Shown here one piece after another: positions 31,034 to 40,559 of a stretch of 64,000 nucleotides of DNA. How positions within the stretch are numbered: position 1 is the first letter of the stretch; the number at the start of each line of letters is the position of its first letter. Source of the stretch: CADEED01 sp043747835. GTDB lineage: Bacteria; Pseudomonadota; Gammaproteobacteria; Steroidobacterales; Steroidobacteraceae. The position numbers and the translations under genes were made by a program. The stretch spans positions 1 to 64,000 of the forward strand of contig JAYTOK010000032.1 in the NCBI GenBank assembly GCA_043747835.1, given 5' to 3'. The notes beneath the pieces are model-generated. The model was not told where the DNA came from and made no database searches. It saw only the letters and a program-made list of their open reading frames with translations.

Positions 31034-31975
31034 ATGCCTGAGGCCATGAACTTCAACCAGATGCTGGCCATGCGGGTGTTCGTCCGGGTGGTCGAAGCGG
31101 GCGGCTTCACCAAGGCGGCGGACTCGCTGCGCATGCAGAAGCCCACCGTCACGAAGCTCGTCCAGAGCCTCGAAGCCCATCTGCGCATCAAGCTACTGAA
31201 CCGGACCACGCGGCGCGTGACCGTGACGCCGGATGGTTCGGCGTACTACGAGCGCGTCGTGCGGTTGTTAGGCGACCTCGAGGACATCGAATCGTCCGTC
31301 ACGCACGCGAAGGAGAAGCCGCGCGGCCGGCTGCGCATCGACGCGGGCGCGGCCGTCACGACTTACATCCTGCTGCCGGCACTGCCCGACTTCCTCGCGC
31401 GCTACCCCGACATCGCCGTCGAGTGCGGCGTCAGCGACCGTCCCGCGGATCTCATCGGCGACAACGTCGATTGCGTGATCCGCGGCGGCCCGTTGCTCGA
31501 ACCATCGCTCGTCGCGCGGCACATCGGCGATCTGCGCTGGCTGACGTGCGCCACGCCGGCGTACATCGCGAAGCACGGCAAGCCGACGCATCCGACCGAT
31601 CTCGAGTCTGGGCACCAGCTCGCCGGATATTTCTATCCGCGCAGCGGCCGCATGCGCCCGCTCATCTTCGAGCGCGACGGCAAGCGCATCGAAATCCCGC
31701 CGAATCCGCGCGTCGCCGTGAACGATTCGGGCGCGCATTTCGCGTCGCTGCGCGCGGGACTCGGCCTGGGCCAACTCATTTCTTTCATCGTCTCGGCGAG
31801 CGGCGCGTCGAAGGACTTGCTGCCCGTGCTCGAAGACTGGCAGCCCGCGCCGCTGCCCGTGCATGCGCTCTACCCCGCCAACCGGCATCTGTCGACGAAG
31901 GTGCGCGTGTTCGTGGATTGGGCCGCGGAGCTGTTTTCTCGCAGCCCGTGCACGCGATTACTATCCGCGACGTGA
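31034..31975 (+). CDS. LysR-family transcriptional regulator
   Basis: 313 aa. HTH domain about residues 8-66 (FVRVVEAGGFTKAADSLRMQ, TVTKLVQSLEAHLRIKLLNR), then a substrate-binding domain from GRLRIDAGAAVTTYILLPAL. Two near starts are possible (31034 and 31046); either keeps the domain intact. Likely regulates the divergent SDR gene through the CACTATT palindrome. Its TGA overlaps the GTG start of the following glycoside hydrolase gene by 4 nt (GTGA), so regulator and hydrolase are translationally coupled, unusual for a LysR gene. Confidence 0.9.
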   Translation: MPEAMNFNQMLAMRVFVRVVEAGGFTKAADSLRMQKPTVTKLVQSLEAHLRIKLLNRTTRRVTVTPDGSAYYERVVRLLGDLEDIESSVTHAKEKPRGRLRIDAGAAVTTYILLPALPDFLARYPDIAVECGVSDRPADLIGDNVDCVIRGGPLLEPSLVARHIGDLRWLTCATPAYIAKHGKPTHPTDLESGHQLAGYFYPRSGRMRPLIFERDGKRIEIPPNPRVAVNDSGAHFASLRAGLGLGQLISFIVSASGASKDLLPVLEDWQPAPLPVHALYPANRHLSTKVRVFVDWAAELFSRSPCTRLLSAT

Positions 31976-33597
31976 AAACATTCATCACGGCGCTCGTCGC
32001 CACATCACTCATCGTCGCCACCGCTGATGCGGCCGCGCCGCATCTCGAGAAACAGGGCACGACGCAAAGTCTCATCGTCGACGGCAAGCCGTTCCTGATT
32101 CTCGGCGGCGAGCTCGGCAATTCGAGCGCGGCGAGCGCCGAGTACATGAAGCCGCATTGGCCGCGATTGAAGGCGATGAACCTCAACACCGTGCTCGCGC
32201 CGGTTTACTGGGAGCTCATCGAGCCGATCGAAGGCAAGTTCGACTGGTCGTCGGTGGATAGTCTGCTGCGCGACGCGCGCGCGCACGACCTGCGTCTCGT
32301 GATCCTGTGGTTCGGCGCGTGGAAGAACAGCATGTCGACGTACGTGCCGTCGTGGGTGAAGCGCGATCAGACGCGCTTTCCGCGAGTGCAGGTGGCGGAT
32401 GGATCGAGTGTGGAGATCCTGTCGGCATTCAGCGCGAGCACGCGCGATGTCGGTGCGCGCGCGTTCGCGGCGTTCATGGAGCATTTGAAGAAGGCGGATC
32501 CGCAGCACACCGTGCTGATGGTCCAGGTCGAGAACGAAATTGGGATGCTGCCGATCGCGCGCGAGCGCGGCGCGGTCGCGGACAAACTTTTCGCAGGCGC
32601 GGTGCCGGCGGAGCTCATGCGCGCACTCGCAGGGCGCGGAGACAAGCTCGAACCCGAGTTGCGTGATCGATGGAAAGCGAACGGCTCGAAGTCGTCGGGT
32701 ACGTGGGCGCAGGTGTTCGGCGCCGACGAGTGGGGCCAGGAAGTTTTCACTGCGTGGCACTACGCGCGTTTCACCGACGCGCTGGTGAAAGCGGGCAAGG
32801 CGAAGTACGACCTGCCGATGTTCGTGAACGCCGCGCTGAACCGCACGGGCCGCAAGCCCGGCGAGTACCCGAGCGGCGGACCGCTGCCGCATCTGCTCGA
32901 TGTGTGGAAGGCCGGCGCGCCGAGCATCGACTTCCTCGCGCCCGACATCTACTTCCCGAACTTTGCGCAGCTCGCGGCGCGGTTCAATCGCGCGGACAAC
33001 GTGCTGTTCATTCCCGAGGCGAACAACGCGACGAACTCGCAGGGTTCGGCAAATGCGTTCTTCGCGTTCGGCGAGATCGATTCGTTCGGGTTCTCGCCGT
33101 TTTCGATCGAGTCGTTGGGCGATGCGCAGAATGCGTTGGCGCAGTCGTATGCCGTGCTCGATCAGCTTTCGCCGCTGCTGCTGGAAGCCCGAGGGCGAGG
33201 TCGATTGGGCGGGTTTCGGGCCACGATCAATGAGGATGGTTCATTGATTGATTCGCCGGTGAAAAAGAAGCTGGGCGGGATCGAGTTCACCGTGACGTTC
33301 ATCGATCCCTGGACGCCGCGCGACAAGCAGGCGATCGCGGATCACGGCGGGCTGGTGATCCATGCGGGCGGCGAGTATTTCTGGTTCGCGGGGCAAGGCA
33401 TCACGATCACTTTCAAAGGTGCCGATGGTGGCGCGCCGCTCGTCGGAATCGATGTCGCGGAAGAAGGCGAATTCGTCGATGGGAAGTGGGTCGCGGGGCG
33501 AAGACTCAACGGCGATCAGACGCATCAGGGGCGGCACATCCGGTTGCCGCCGGGGAAGGCGCAGATCCAGAAGGTGAGGCTCTACCGCTATCGATAG
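31972..33597 (+). CDS. GH35-like beta-galactosidase with DUF5597-type C-terminus
   Basis: 541 aa from GTG 31972, with a signal peptide (MKTFITALVATSLIVATADA reading the GTG as Met). The catalytic TIM barrel shows NTVLAPVYWELIEPIEGKFD and the acid/base Glu region VQVENEIGM, with a candidate nucleophile Glu in LFIPEANNAT. The C-terminal part (about 410-541, GEYFWFAGQGITITF) resembles DUF5597 of bacterial beta-galactosidases. Expected to act on plant or microbial galactosides in the periplasm. The longer open frame upstream overlaps the LysR gene out of frame and was rejected. Confidence 0.82.
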   Translation: MKTFITALVATSLIVATADAAAPHLEKQGTTQSLIVDGKPFLILGGELGNSSAASAEYMKPHWPRLKAMNLNTVLAPVYWELIEPIEGKFDWSSVDSLLRDARAHDLRLVILWFGAWKNSMSTYVPSWVKRDQTRFPRVQVADGSSVEILSAFSASTRDVGARAFAAFMEHLKKADPQHTVLMVQVENEIGMLPIARERGAVADKLFAGAVPAELMRALAGRGDKLEPELRDRWKANGSKSSGTWAQVFGADEWGQEVFTAWHYARFTDALVKAGKAKYDLPMFVNAALNRTGRKPGEYPSGGPLPHLLDVWKAGAPSIDFLAPDIYFPNFAQLAARFNRADNVLFIPEANNATNSQGSANAFFAFGEIDSFGFSPFSIESLGDAQNALAQSYAVLDQLSPLLLEARGRGRLGGFRATINEDGSLIDSPVKKKLGGIEFTVTFIDPWTPRDKQAIADHGGLVIHAGGEYFWFAGQGITITFKGADGGAPLVGIDVAEEGEFVDGKWVAGRRLNGDQTHQGRHIRLPPGKAQIQKVRLYRYR

Positions 33598-33715
33598 CGG
33601 CCGGTTTCCATTTCGCTGCTTTCACACGAGTAACTCAACTCCCGCCGAAGTTCGACTCGGCGCCAATATCTGACCCTGCAATTTCGCGCATAGGCGCTGC
33701 GGAGTCTGATGACGC

Positions 33716-34249
33716 ATGGTCGAAGCGATCGGAAATACCTCGAAGGAAGTTGCAGCGTCCATCCTCGTCGCGCGCGACCGGGCAGTGCTTCTCGATTCCG
33801 ACTTGGCCGATCTATACGGCGTGTCCACGAAAGCCCTCAATCAAGCGGTCAAACGAAATGCCGCCCGATTCCCTTCAGATTTCGCATTCAGACTCACTCA
33901 GTCGGAAACCCACGAACTGAACCGATTGGTTGGATCACGCGGTGCGCAGAAGAATCGCGATCCGAAGTCGCCACCTTTCGCTTTCACCGAACACGGCGCA
34001 ATGATGTTGGCGATGGTTCTACGTAGCCCGCGCGCGGTCGAGATGAGCGTGCTGATCGTGCGAGCGTTCGTGAGTCTTCGCGACGCAGCGCGCTGGAACA
34101 GCGAACTTGTCGAAAAACTGCAGGAGCTCGAAGCAAGAATGGGCCGGCACGATGCCGACATCGCGGCAATCCTGCGCGCCGTAAACCGTTTGATGACGAC
34201 CCCTCGCGGCGGATCACGTGGCATCGGTTTCCTGGCGGATATCAGCTAG
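33716..34249 (+). CDS. ORF6N-domain DNA-binding protein
   Basis: 177 aa. The N-terminal domain (about 10-95) contains ILVARDRAVLLDSDLADLYG, KALNQAVKRNAARFPSDFAF and later FAFTEHGAMMLAMVL, which is the ORF6N domain of phage antirepressors and stand-alone bacterial homologues. The C-terminal 60 residues are helical and coiled-coil-like (WNSELVEKLQELEARMGRHD). No other phage gene is nearby, so it is a solitary accessory gene. Codon use appears slightly less GC-biased than neighbours. A perfect hairpin follows 8 nt after the stop codon. Confidence 0.87.
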   Translation: MVEAIGNTSKEVAASILVARDRAVLLDSDLADLYGVSTKALNQAVKRNAARFPSDFAFRLTQSETHELNRLVGSRGAQKNRDPKSPPFAFTEHGAMMLAMVLRSPRAVEMSVLIVRAFVSLRDAARWNSELVEKLQELEARMGRHDADIAAILRAVNRLMTTPRGGSRGIGFLADIS

Positions 34250-34256
34250 TTACATC

Positions 34257-34283
34257 GAACCGGTCACAGTTTGTGACCGGTTC
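34257..34283. terminator. Perfect 12-bp hairpin between convergent genes
   Basis: GAACCGGTCACA-GTT-TGTGACCGGTTC, a 12-pair stem with a three-base loop, lies between the stops of the ORF6N gene and pyruvate carboxylase. There is no T-run on either side. It may act as a bidirectional transcription or mRNA-end barrier. Confidence 0.55.
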
Positions 34284-34298
34284 CGGAATGCCCAAGGC

Positions 34299-37200
34299 TC
34301 AGGAAAGCACGACCAGCAAATCCTTCGCATCCACCTGCAACCCCGGCTTCGCCAGCACTTCAGAGACAGTGCCATCCGCTTCCGCGCGCACACTCGTCTC
34401 CATCTTCATCGCTTCCATCGTCAGCAGCAGATCGCCCTTCGCGACTTTCGCGCCGACGATCGCCTTCACCGTCGCGATCGTCCCCGGCATCGGCGCGCCG
34501 ACATGCTTCGCGTTGCCCGCCTCGACTTTCCGCTGCGGCGGCCGCTTCGCAACCTGCGAACGATCCGTCACGACGATCGAACGCGGCTGGCCATTCAACT
34601 CGAAGAACACCTGCCGCGTACCGTCATCGCGCACTTCCGACATCGCGACGAAACGCACGATCAGCGTCTTGCCGCGCTCGATGTCGACGCTGACTTCGTC
34701 GCCGGGCTCCATGCCGTAGAAAAACACCGGCGTCGGCAGGATCGCGCAGTCGCCGAACGCGGTGCGGTCGCGCGCGTAGTCGAGAAACACCTTCGGGTAC
34801 ATCAGGTACGAGGCGAACTGCGTATCGGTCGCGGCGCGGCCTAGCTTCTCGTCGAGCTTCTTCCGCTCGGCCACGAGGTCCAGCGGCGCGAGCGTCGCGC
34901 CGGGGCGATCCGCGAGCGGCTTCTGATCCTTCAGCACCTTCTTCTGGATGCCCACGGGCCAACCACCCTCGGGCCGGCCGAGATCGCCGCGCATCATCTG
35001 CACGACGGACTCGGGGAATGCGACTTCGTAAGCGGGATCGAGCACCTGCTCCTTCGTGAGCCCCGACGACACCATCATGATCGCCATGTCGCCGACGACC
35101 TTGGACGACGGCGTGACCTTCACGATGTTGCCGAACATCTGGTTCACATCCGCGTAGGCCTGCGACACCTCGGGCCAGCGCGCGTCGTCAAGGCCGACGC
35201 TGCGCGCCTGCTCCTTGAGGTTCGTGTACTGCCCGCCGGGCATCGCGTGCACGTACACCTCGGACGCGCCGGCGCGCATGTCGCTCTCGAACGCGAGGTA
35301 ATTCTTGCGCACCTGCTCCCAGTACATCGAGATCGCGCGCACGGCGGCGTGATCGATGCCGGGATCGCGCTCGCTGTAGCGCAGCGCTTCGATGATCGAG
35401 CCGAGATTCGGCTGCGACGTGAAGCCTGACATCGCATCGATCGCGCCATCGACGGCATCGCAACCCGCGGCCACGGCCGCGAGCACGCTCGCCGCGGCGA
35501 TGCCGGACGTGTCGTGCGTGTGGAAGTGCACGGGTAACCCGAGTTCCGTCTTCAGCGCCTTCACGAGCGTGTACGCCGCGTTGGGCTGGCAGAGGCCGGC
35601 CATGTCCTTGATGCCGAGGATGTGCGTGCCCGCCGCCTTCAACTTGCGGCCCATCTCGAGGTAGTAGTCGAGCGTGTACTTGGTCTCGTTCGGCGAGGAT
35701 AGGTTGCCCGAGTAGCAGATCGCGGCTTCGCAGAGCTTGCCGGTGTCGCGCACGGCGTCGATCGCGACGCGCATGTTGTCGACCCAGTTCAGCGAGTCGA
35801 ACACGCGGAACACGTCGATGCCCGACGTCGCCGCCTGCTTCACGAACGCCTTCACCACGTTGTCCGGGTAGTTCGTATAGCCGACGGCGTTCGCCGATCG
35901 CAGCAGCATTTGCAGGAGCACGTTCGGCATCAACGCGCGGAACTGCTCGAGCCGCGACCAGGGATCCTCGCGCAGGAAGCGCATCGCGACATCGAACGTC
36001 GCGCCGCCCCAGCACTCGACCGAGAAGAGCTGCGGCAGCATGTGCGCGTAGTAAGGCGCGATCGCGGTCATGTCGGGCTGGCGCATGCGCGTCGCGAGCA
36101 GCGACTGGTGAGCGTCGCGCATGGTCGTGTCGGTGATCAGCACCTGCTTCTCGGCGATCATCCACTTCGCGAAACCGTCCGCGCCGAGCTCGTCCAGCTT
36201 CTGCTTCGTGCCCGGCGGCGGCGCCTTCGCGACGTTGACCTTCGGCAGGCGCGCGAGCGTCATCTGCTTCGGCTTGATGCGGCCCTTCACTTCCGGGTTG
36301 CCGTTCACGATCGTGTCGCCGATGAAAGAGAGGATGCGCGTGGCGCGATCCTTCTTCTTCTCCCACTTGAAGAGCTCGGGCGTCTCGTCGATGAACTTCG
36401 TCGTGTATTCGGCGTTCGCGAACTTCGGGTGCGTGATGACCTGGTCGAGGAAGCGCAGGTTCGTCGCGACGCCGCGGATGCGGAATTCCCAGAGCGCGCG
36501 ATGCATGCGCGCGATGGCCTCCGCCGGGCTCGGCGCCCAGGCGGTGACCTTCACGAGCATCGAGTCGTACGAACGCGTGAGGATCGCGCCGGCGTATGCA
36601 GTGCCCGCGTCGAGGCGGATGCCGAAGCCGGCGGGTGAGCGATACGCGGTGATCTTGCCGTAGTCGGGCGAGAAGTTGTTCTCGGGATCTTCGGTCGTGA
36701 CGCGGCACTGCAAAGCATGCGACGTCAGGTGGATGTCTTTCTGCGCGGGCACGCCGCTCGCTTCGTCGCCAATTTTCGCGCCGTCGGCGATCCGCACCTG
36801 CGCCTTCACGAGGTCGATGCCGGTGACGGCTTCCGTCACGGTGTGCTCGACCTGGATGCGCGGGTTCACTTCGATGAAGTAGAACTTGCCGGTCTCGGCG
36901 TCCTGCAGGAACTCGACGGTTCCCGCGTTTCGATAGTTGACGGCCTTGCCGATTTGCAGCGCGTAGCCGCAGAGCTCGTTGCGCTGCGCGTCCGTCAGAA
37001 AAGCCGCGGGCGCGCGCTCGACGACCTTCTGGTTCCGGCGCTGCACGGTGCAGTCGCGCTCGAACAGATGCACGAGGTTGCCGTGCGTGTCGCCCAGGAT
37101 CTGCACTTCGATGTGGCGCGCCTTGCGCACCAGCTTCTCGAGATAGACCTCGTCGTTGCCAAAGCCGGCTTTCGCTTCGCGGCGCGCGACGGGGAGTAGT

Positions 37201-37748
37201 TCGGTGAGCTGCGCATCGTTTTCGATCACGCGCATGCCGCGGCCGCCACCGCCCCAGCTCGCCTTGAGCATCACCGGGTAGCCGACTTCGGCTGCGTGTT
37301 TCTTGCAGGTCTCGATGTCGAGAGGCAGCGGCGGCGTCGCCGGCATCACCGGCACCGCAGCCTTCGTCGCGAGATTGCGCGCGGCGACCTTGTTGCCGAG
37401 CTCGCGCATGATGTCGGGCGTGGGGCCCACGAAAATCACGCCTTCACGATTGCAGGCCTCGACGAAATCGGGGTTTTCGGAGAGGAAACCATAGCCCGGG
37501 TGAATCGCGTCGGCCTTGGCTTCCACGGCGATGCGCAGGATGTCTTCGATGTCGAGATACGCATCGACGGGAGCCTTGCCGCGGCCCACCAGGTACGCCT
37601 CGTCCGCTTTCGTCCGATGCAGCGAGAAGCGGTCTTCCTGCGAGTAGATGGCGATCGTGCGGATGCCCAGTTCGTTGGCCGCGCGCATGACACGGATGGC
37701 GATTTCGCCACGATTGGCGACGAGCAGGCTCTTGATGCGAGTCAGCAT
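34299..37748 (-). CDS. pyc: Pyruvate carboxylase
   Basis: 1149 aa single-chain enzyme. Biotin carboxylase domain from MLTRIKSLLVANRGEIAIRV (ATP-grasp segment KASWGGGGRGMRV, then EVNPRIQVEHTVTE). The carboxyltransferase domain (LITDTTMRDAHQSLLATRMR, with CWGGATFDVAMRFL) and a C-terminal biotinyl domain with the AMKMET lysine follow. It converts pyruvate to oxaloacetate (anaplerosis, gluconeogenesis). ATG 37748 gives the family-typical start; the 77-codon longer frame would overlap the divergent isoaspartyl peptidase gene. Uncommon in enteric gammaproteobacteria but found in several environmental lineages. Confidence 0.95.
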   Translation of the reverse strand: MLTRIKSLLVANRGEIAIRVMRAANELGIRTIAIYSQEDRFSLHRTKADEAYLVGRGKAPVDAYLDIEDILRIAVEAKADAIHPGYGFLSENPDFVEACNREGVIFVGPTPDIMRELGNKVAARNLATKAAVPVMPATPPLPLDIETCKKHAAEVGYPVMLKASWGGGGRGMRVIENDAQLTELLPVARREAKAGFGNDEVYLEKLVRKARHIEVQILGDTHGNLVHLFERDCTVQRRNQKVVERAPAAFLTDAQRNELCGYALQIGKAVNYRNAGTVEFLQDAETGKFYFIEVNPRIQVEHTVTEAVTGIDLVKAQVRIADGAKIGDEASGVPAQKDIHLTSHALQCRVTTEDPENNFSPDYGKITAYRSPAGFGIRLDAGTAYAGAILTRSYDSMLVKVTAWAPSPAEAIARMHRALWEFRIRGVATNLRFLDQVITHPKFANAEYTTKFIDETPELFKWEKKKDRATRILSFIGDTIVNGNPEVKGRIKPKQMTLARLPKVNVAKAPPPGTKQKLDELGADGFAKWMIAEKQVLITDTTMRDAHQSLLATRMRQPDMTAIAPYYAHMLPQLFSVECWGGATFDVAMRFLREDPWSRLEQFRALMPNVLLQMLLRSANAVGYTNYPDNVVKAFVKQAATSGIDVFRVFDSLNWVDNMRVAIDAVRDTGKLCEAAICYSGNLSSPNETKYTLDYYLEMGRKLKAAGTHILGIKDMAGLCQPNAAYTLVKALKTELGLPVHFHTHDTSGIAAASVLAAVAAGCDAVDGAIDAMSGFTSQPNLGSIIEALRYSERDPGIDHAAVRAISMYWEQVRKNYLAFESDMRAGASEVYVHAMPGGQYTNLKEQARSVGLDDARWPEVSQAYADVNQMFGNIVKVTPSSKVVGDMAIMMVSSGLTKEQVLDPAYEVAFPESVVQMMRGDLGRPEGGWPVGIQKKVLKDQKPLADRPGATLAPLDLVAERKKLDEKLGRAATDTQFASYLMYPKVFLDYARDRTAFGDCAILPTPVFFYGMEPGDEVSVDIERGKTLIVRFVAMSEVRDDGTRQVFFELNGQPRSIVVTDRSQVAKRPPQRKVEAGNAKHVGAPMPGTIATVKAIVGAKVAKGDLLLTMEAMKMETSVRAEADGTVSEVLAKPGLQVDAKDLLVVLS

Positions 37749-37806
37749 GTGCAGTCTTCTAATATGATTCCCCGGACGCGAAAGTTTAGCCGCAGGAGAC
37801 GCGACA

Positions 37807-38856
37807 ATGGCGGAAGAAAACCGGTTACCTCGCGGGAAAAAAGCCGCGCTCTCCATTGCGGTGCTGTTGAGTCTGTCGTGCACTTGGATTGGGCGGGCTG
37901 CCGCCGCTGAAGTGACCGCTAACGGCCAAAAAGCCGGAGGACGAATGATCGCAATCGCCATCCATGGCGGCGCCGGCACGCTGCCGCGCGCCGAAATCGG
38001 GTCGGAGCAGGAAAAGCTCTATCTGGCTGGGTTAGACGCCGCGCTGGACGCGGGCTACGCGGTATTGAAGCGGGATGGCACGAGTCTCGACGCGACGATC
38101 GCGGCGGTGCGTGTCCTGGAAGACAACCCGTTGTTCAACGCGGGACGTGGCGCTGTCCTGAATCGCGATGGCATCGCGGAGCTCGACGCATCGGTCATGG
38201 ACGGCAAGACTTTGAGCGCGGGGGCCGTGAGTGGACTCCGGCACGTGAAGAGCCCGATCGAGCTCGCGCGACTCGTAATGGACAAGTCTCCGCACGTGAT
38301 GCTGGTCGGAGATGGTGCGGAAGAGTTCGCGAAGCTGCAGGGCGTGGAGATGGTGCCCAACGAATACTTCGTGACGCCCGTTCGCAAGCTGCAGCTAGAG
38401 CGGCTGCTGCGCGGCGCGGTGTCGACCAAGGAAAACGATCTCGCGGCATTCGGCACGGTCGGTGCCGTTGCTCTGGATAGTTCGGGCAATCTCGCGGCCG
38501 CGACGTCGACGGGCGGCATGACGGGAAAGCGTTGGGGGCGCGTCGGCGACTCGCCGATCATCGGCGCGGGGACTTACGCGAACAACGCGAGCTGCGCGGT
38601 GTCAGCGACCGGGCACGGCGAGTTCTTCATCCGCACGGTGGTCGCGCATGACATCTGCGCGCAGGTCGAGTACCTGAAAATCCCGCTGTCGAAAGCGTCG
38701 GAGAACGTGCTCGCGAAGATGAAGGCGCTGGGCGGAAACGGCGGCGTGATTGCGATCGACCCGCAGGGCGAGGTCGTGCTGGATTTCAACAGCGAGGGGA
38801 TGTTCCGCGGAGTGGCGACGTCGCAGGGACGGCGCGAGGTGGCTATCTTCCGCTAA
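37807..38856 (+). CDS. iaaA: Isoaspartyl peptidase / plant-type L-asparaginase
   Basis: 349 aa Ntn-hydrolase precursor. A leader of about 45 residues includes a hydrophobic signal (AALSIAVLLSLSC). The mature part starts near MIAIAIHGGAGTLPRAEIGS. The autocleavage and catalytic Thr is in AAFGTVGAVALDSSGN, and STGGMTGKRWGRVGDSPIIG forms the substrate pocket. It removes isoaspartyl dipeptides and hydrolyses asparagine; the signal suggests a periplasmic location. It is divergent from pyruvate carboxylase (58 nt between starts), and its last bases overlap the convergent GGDEF gene by 4 nt. Confidence 0.9.
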   Translation: MAEENRLPRGKKAALSIAVLLSLSCTWIGRAAAAEVTANGQKAGGRMIAIAIHGGAGTLPRAEIGSEQEKLYLAGLDAALDAGYAVLKRDGTSLDATIAAVRVLEDNPLFNAGRGAVLNRDGIAELDASVMDGKTLSAGAVSGLRHVKSPIELARLVMDKSPHVMLVGDGAEEFAKLQGVEMVPNEYFVTPVRKLQLERLLRGAVSTKENDLAAFGTVGAVALDSSGNLAAATSTGGMTGKRWGRVGDSPIIGAGTYANNASCAVSATGHGEFFIRTVVAHDICAQVEYLKIPLSKASENVLAKMKALGGNGGVIAIDPQGEVVLDFNSEGMFRGVATSQGRREVAIFR

Positions 38857-40103
38857 CTACCGGAGGCTTCCCGGAACGGCACGTCGCCGCGCATCGGCAA
38901 CACCGTCGTCGCTGCCGGATCCACCTTCGCCAGCTGCTGATCGAACGCAACGTACTGATCGCGGCCCTTGTCCTTCGCGGCGTACAGCGCCTGGTCGGCG
39001 AGCCCGACGGCGACGTCGTGCGACGCTACGCGATAGGCCTCGACGGCCACCACACCGACGCTGATCGTCACATACGGCTGCGTCTGCGAATTTGCATGCG
39101 GGATTTTCAGATCGCGCACCGCCGTCAGCAGGCTGCGCGCGATGCTTTCGCCGTAGGCCTTGTCAGCGCCATACAGCACGGCAACCAGCTCTTCGCCGCC
39201 GTATCGCGCGACGAAGTCGAGCGGGCGCCGACGCGCCGCATCCCGCAAGGCGCTAGACACGCGCCGCAGGCAGTCGTCGCCAGCGACGTGGCCGTAGCGG
39301 TCGTTGTAAGTCTTGAAGTAGTCGATGTCGATCATGATGACCGAGACCGTCTGGCGATCGCGCTGTGCCTGCTGCCACACGCGGCGGATCTGGTCTTCGA
39401 ACGCCGCGCGATTGAGCAGCGTGGTCAGACCGTCATGCGTCGCGACTTCGGTGAGCAACCGATGCTCCAGGAAGGCGGTGCGATTCGCGTGCTCGAGCGA
39501 GTACGAACCGGCCGCGCCGATGAGGTTCGCGGTGATCAGCAGCGCGATCAGGTAGGTCGCCGTCGCGGGCGGCATCGTGCCGGCAGCGAATGCGACGATC
39601 AGTCCGCCGAGCACGATGAAGTTTGCGCGCGCGGCCGAACGGAAGCGCAGGCCGACCACGAAGTAGAAGAAGAACGACGCGAGCAGCAGTCGCGCGCCGA
39701 CGAGCGGGACTTCGAGCGGCGGAGAGAACGCCGCCATGATGACTGTGCCCATCCCGAACGCCGGTGCGACGAACGCCAGACCGAAGTCGTACCAGCGATC
39801 GTAGAAGCGTCTGGACGTAAGCATGATCATGAGCAGCACGCAGGGGACGTGCAGGCCGAAGCGCACTGCATTGGTTACCCGCGAGTGCTCCGGCGACAGG
39901 ACGAAGTGGTCGATGATGGCGAAGCCGAACACCGTGCAGGCGGACACGATGATCGCGAGGCGATTCCAGGGATGCAGGCGCGAGAGATGCTCTTTGCGAA
40001 ATTCCGCTTCGAGAGTTTCGGGAAAGCGGAGCCAACGGAATCCGTTCGCGAGAAGACGCGCGGCATCCGAGTTGGCTGGCGACGAATACTTATCGGGCGC
40101 CAT
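38853..40103 (-). CDS. Membrane diguanylate cyclase (GGDEF)
   Basis: 416 aa. A cytoplasmic N-terminus is followed by about six membrane segments (residues about 50-220, for example NRLAIIVSACTVFGFAIIDH), a MASE-like sensor. The C-terminal GGDEF domain starts DGLTTLLNRAAFEDQIRRVW and has RYGGEEL as active site, with DYFKTYNDRYGHVAGDDCLR for metal and substrate. Should synthesise c-di-GMP. A possible RxxD inhibitory site was not clear. It ends by overlapping the isoaspartyl peptidase stop by 4 nt. Second diguanylate cyclase in the window. Confidence 0.92.
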   Translation of the reverse strand: MAPDKYSSPANSDAARLLANGFRWLRFPETLEAEFRKEHLSRLHPWNRLAIIVSACTVFGFAIIDHFVLSPEHSRVTNAVRFGLHVPCVLLMIMLTSRRFYDRWYDFGLAFVAPAFGMGTVIMAAFSPPLEVPLVGARLLLASFFFYFVVGLRFRSAARANFIVLGGLIVAFAAGTMPPATATYLIALLITANLIGAAGSYSLEHANRTAFLEHRLLTEVATHDGLTTLLNRAAFEDQIRRVWQQAQRDRQTVSVIMIDIDYFKTYNDRYGHVAGDDCLRRVSSALRDAARRRPLDFVARYGGEELVAVLYGADKAYGESIARSLLTAVRDLKIPHANSQTQPYVTISVGVVAVEAYRVASHDVAVGLADQALYAAKDKGRDQYVAFDQQLAKVDPAATTVLPMRGDVPFREASGS

Positions 40104-40228
40104 ACGTCCTGAAACCTGAGGGGACTCCCTGAAAGAGACTGCTTTGTATGTCTTCGCAGGCCGCGGCGCAAGCTGGGCGTGCGTTCTCGAGAATCGAGCG
40201 CGATCCGATTTTTATCGAATCAAACGAA

Positions 40229-40432
40229 TCAGGGGCGCGGCGCGCTCGGCTTCACGCGTGTGCGCCAGACTTCGTACGGGCTCCACGCCTTCGTGATCGT
40301 CGTGTCGCCGGCGGACTTGCGCGACTCATGCGAAACATCGCGCGAATTGGCCGAGGTGAAGCGGTCTTCGTTTGCTGCGGAGGCTGCCGCCAACTCGAGC
40401 AGATTCTGCTCGGTCTGATTTTTAGTTTTCAT
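40229..40432 (-). CDS. 67-aa hypothetical protein
   Basis: Starts MKTKNQTEQNLLELAAASAA, hydrophilic, rich in Asn, Ser, Thr and Glu at the N-terminus and basic at the C-terminus (VWRTRVKPSAPRP). No membrane segment. An AT-rich stretch (40480-40550) lies upstream of its start and contains TTGACA on the minus strand (40536-40531), which could belong to a promoter; the ribosome-binding site is weak. No family recognised. The surrounding 40104-40228 and 40433-40559 show no other gene. Confidence 0.4.
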   Translation of the reverse strand: MKTKNQTEQNLLELAAASAANEDRFTSANSRDVSHESRKSAGDTTITKAWSPYEVWRTRVKPSAPRP

Positions 40433-40559
40433 GTGAAACCCTGAACTGGTGGACCTGTTGGTCTTCTGGTCGGGGATTCTAGTACGCCGATTGTTAAAAA
40501 ATAGGCTTCGAGAACAACATTTTATAGATATGTCAAGAGTAAGACGCGCGTCACACTTT

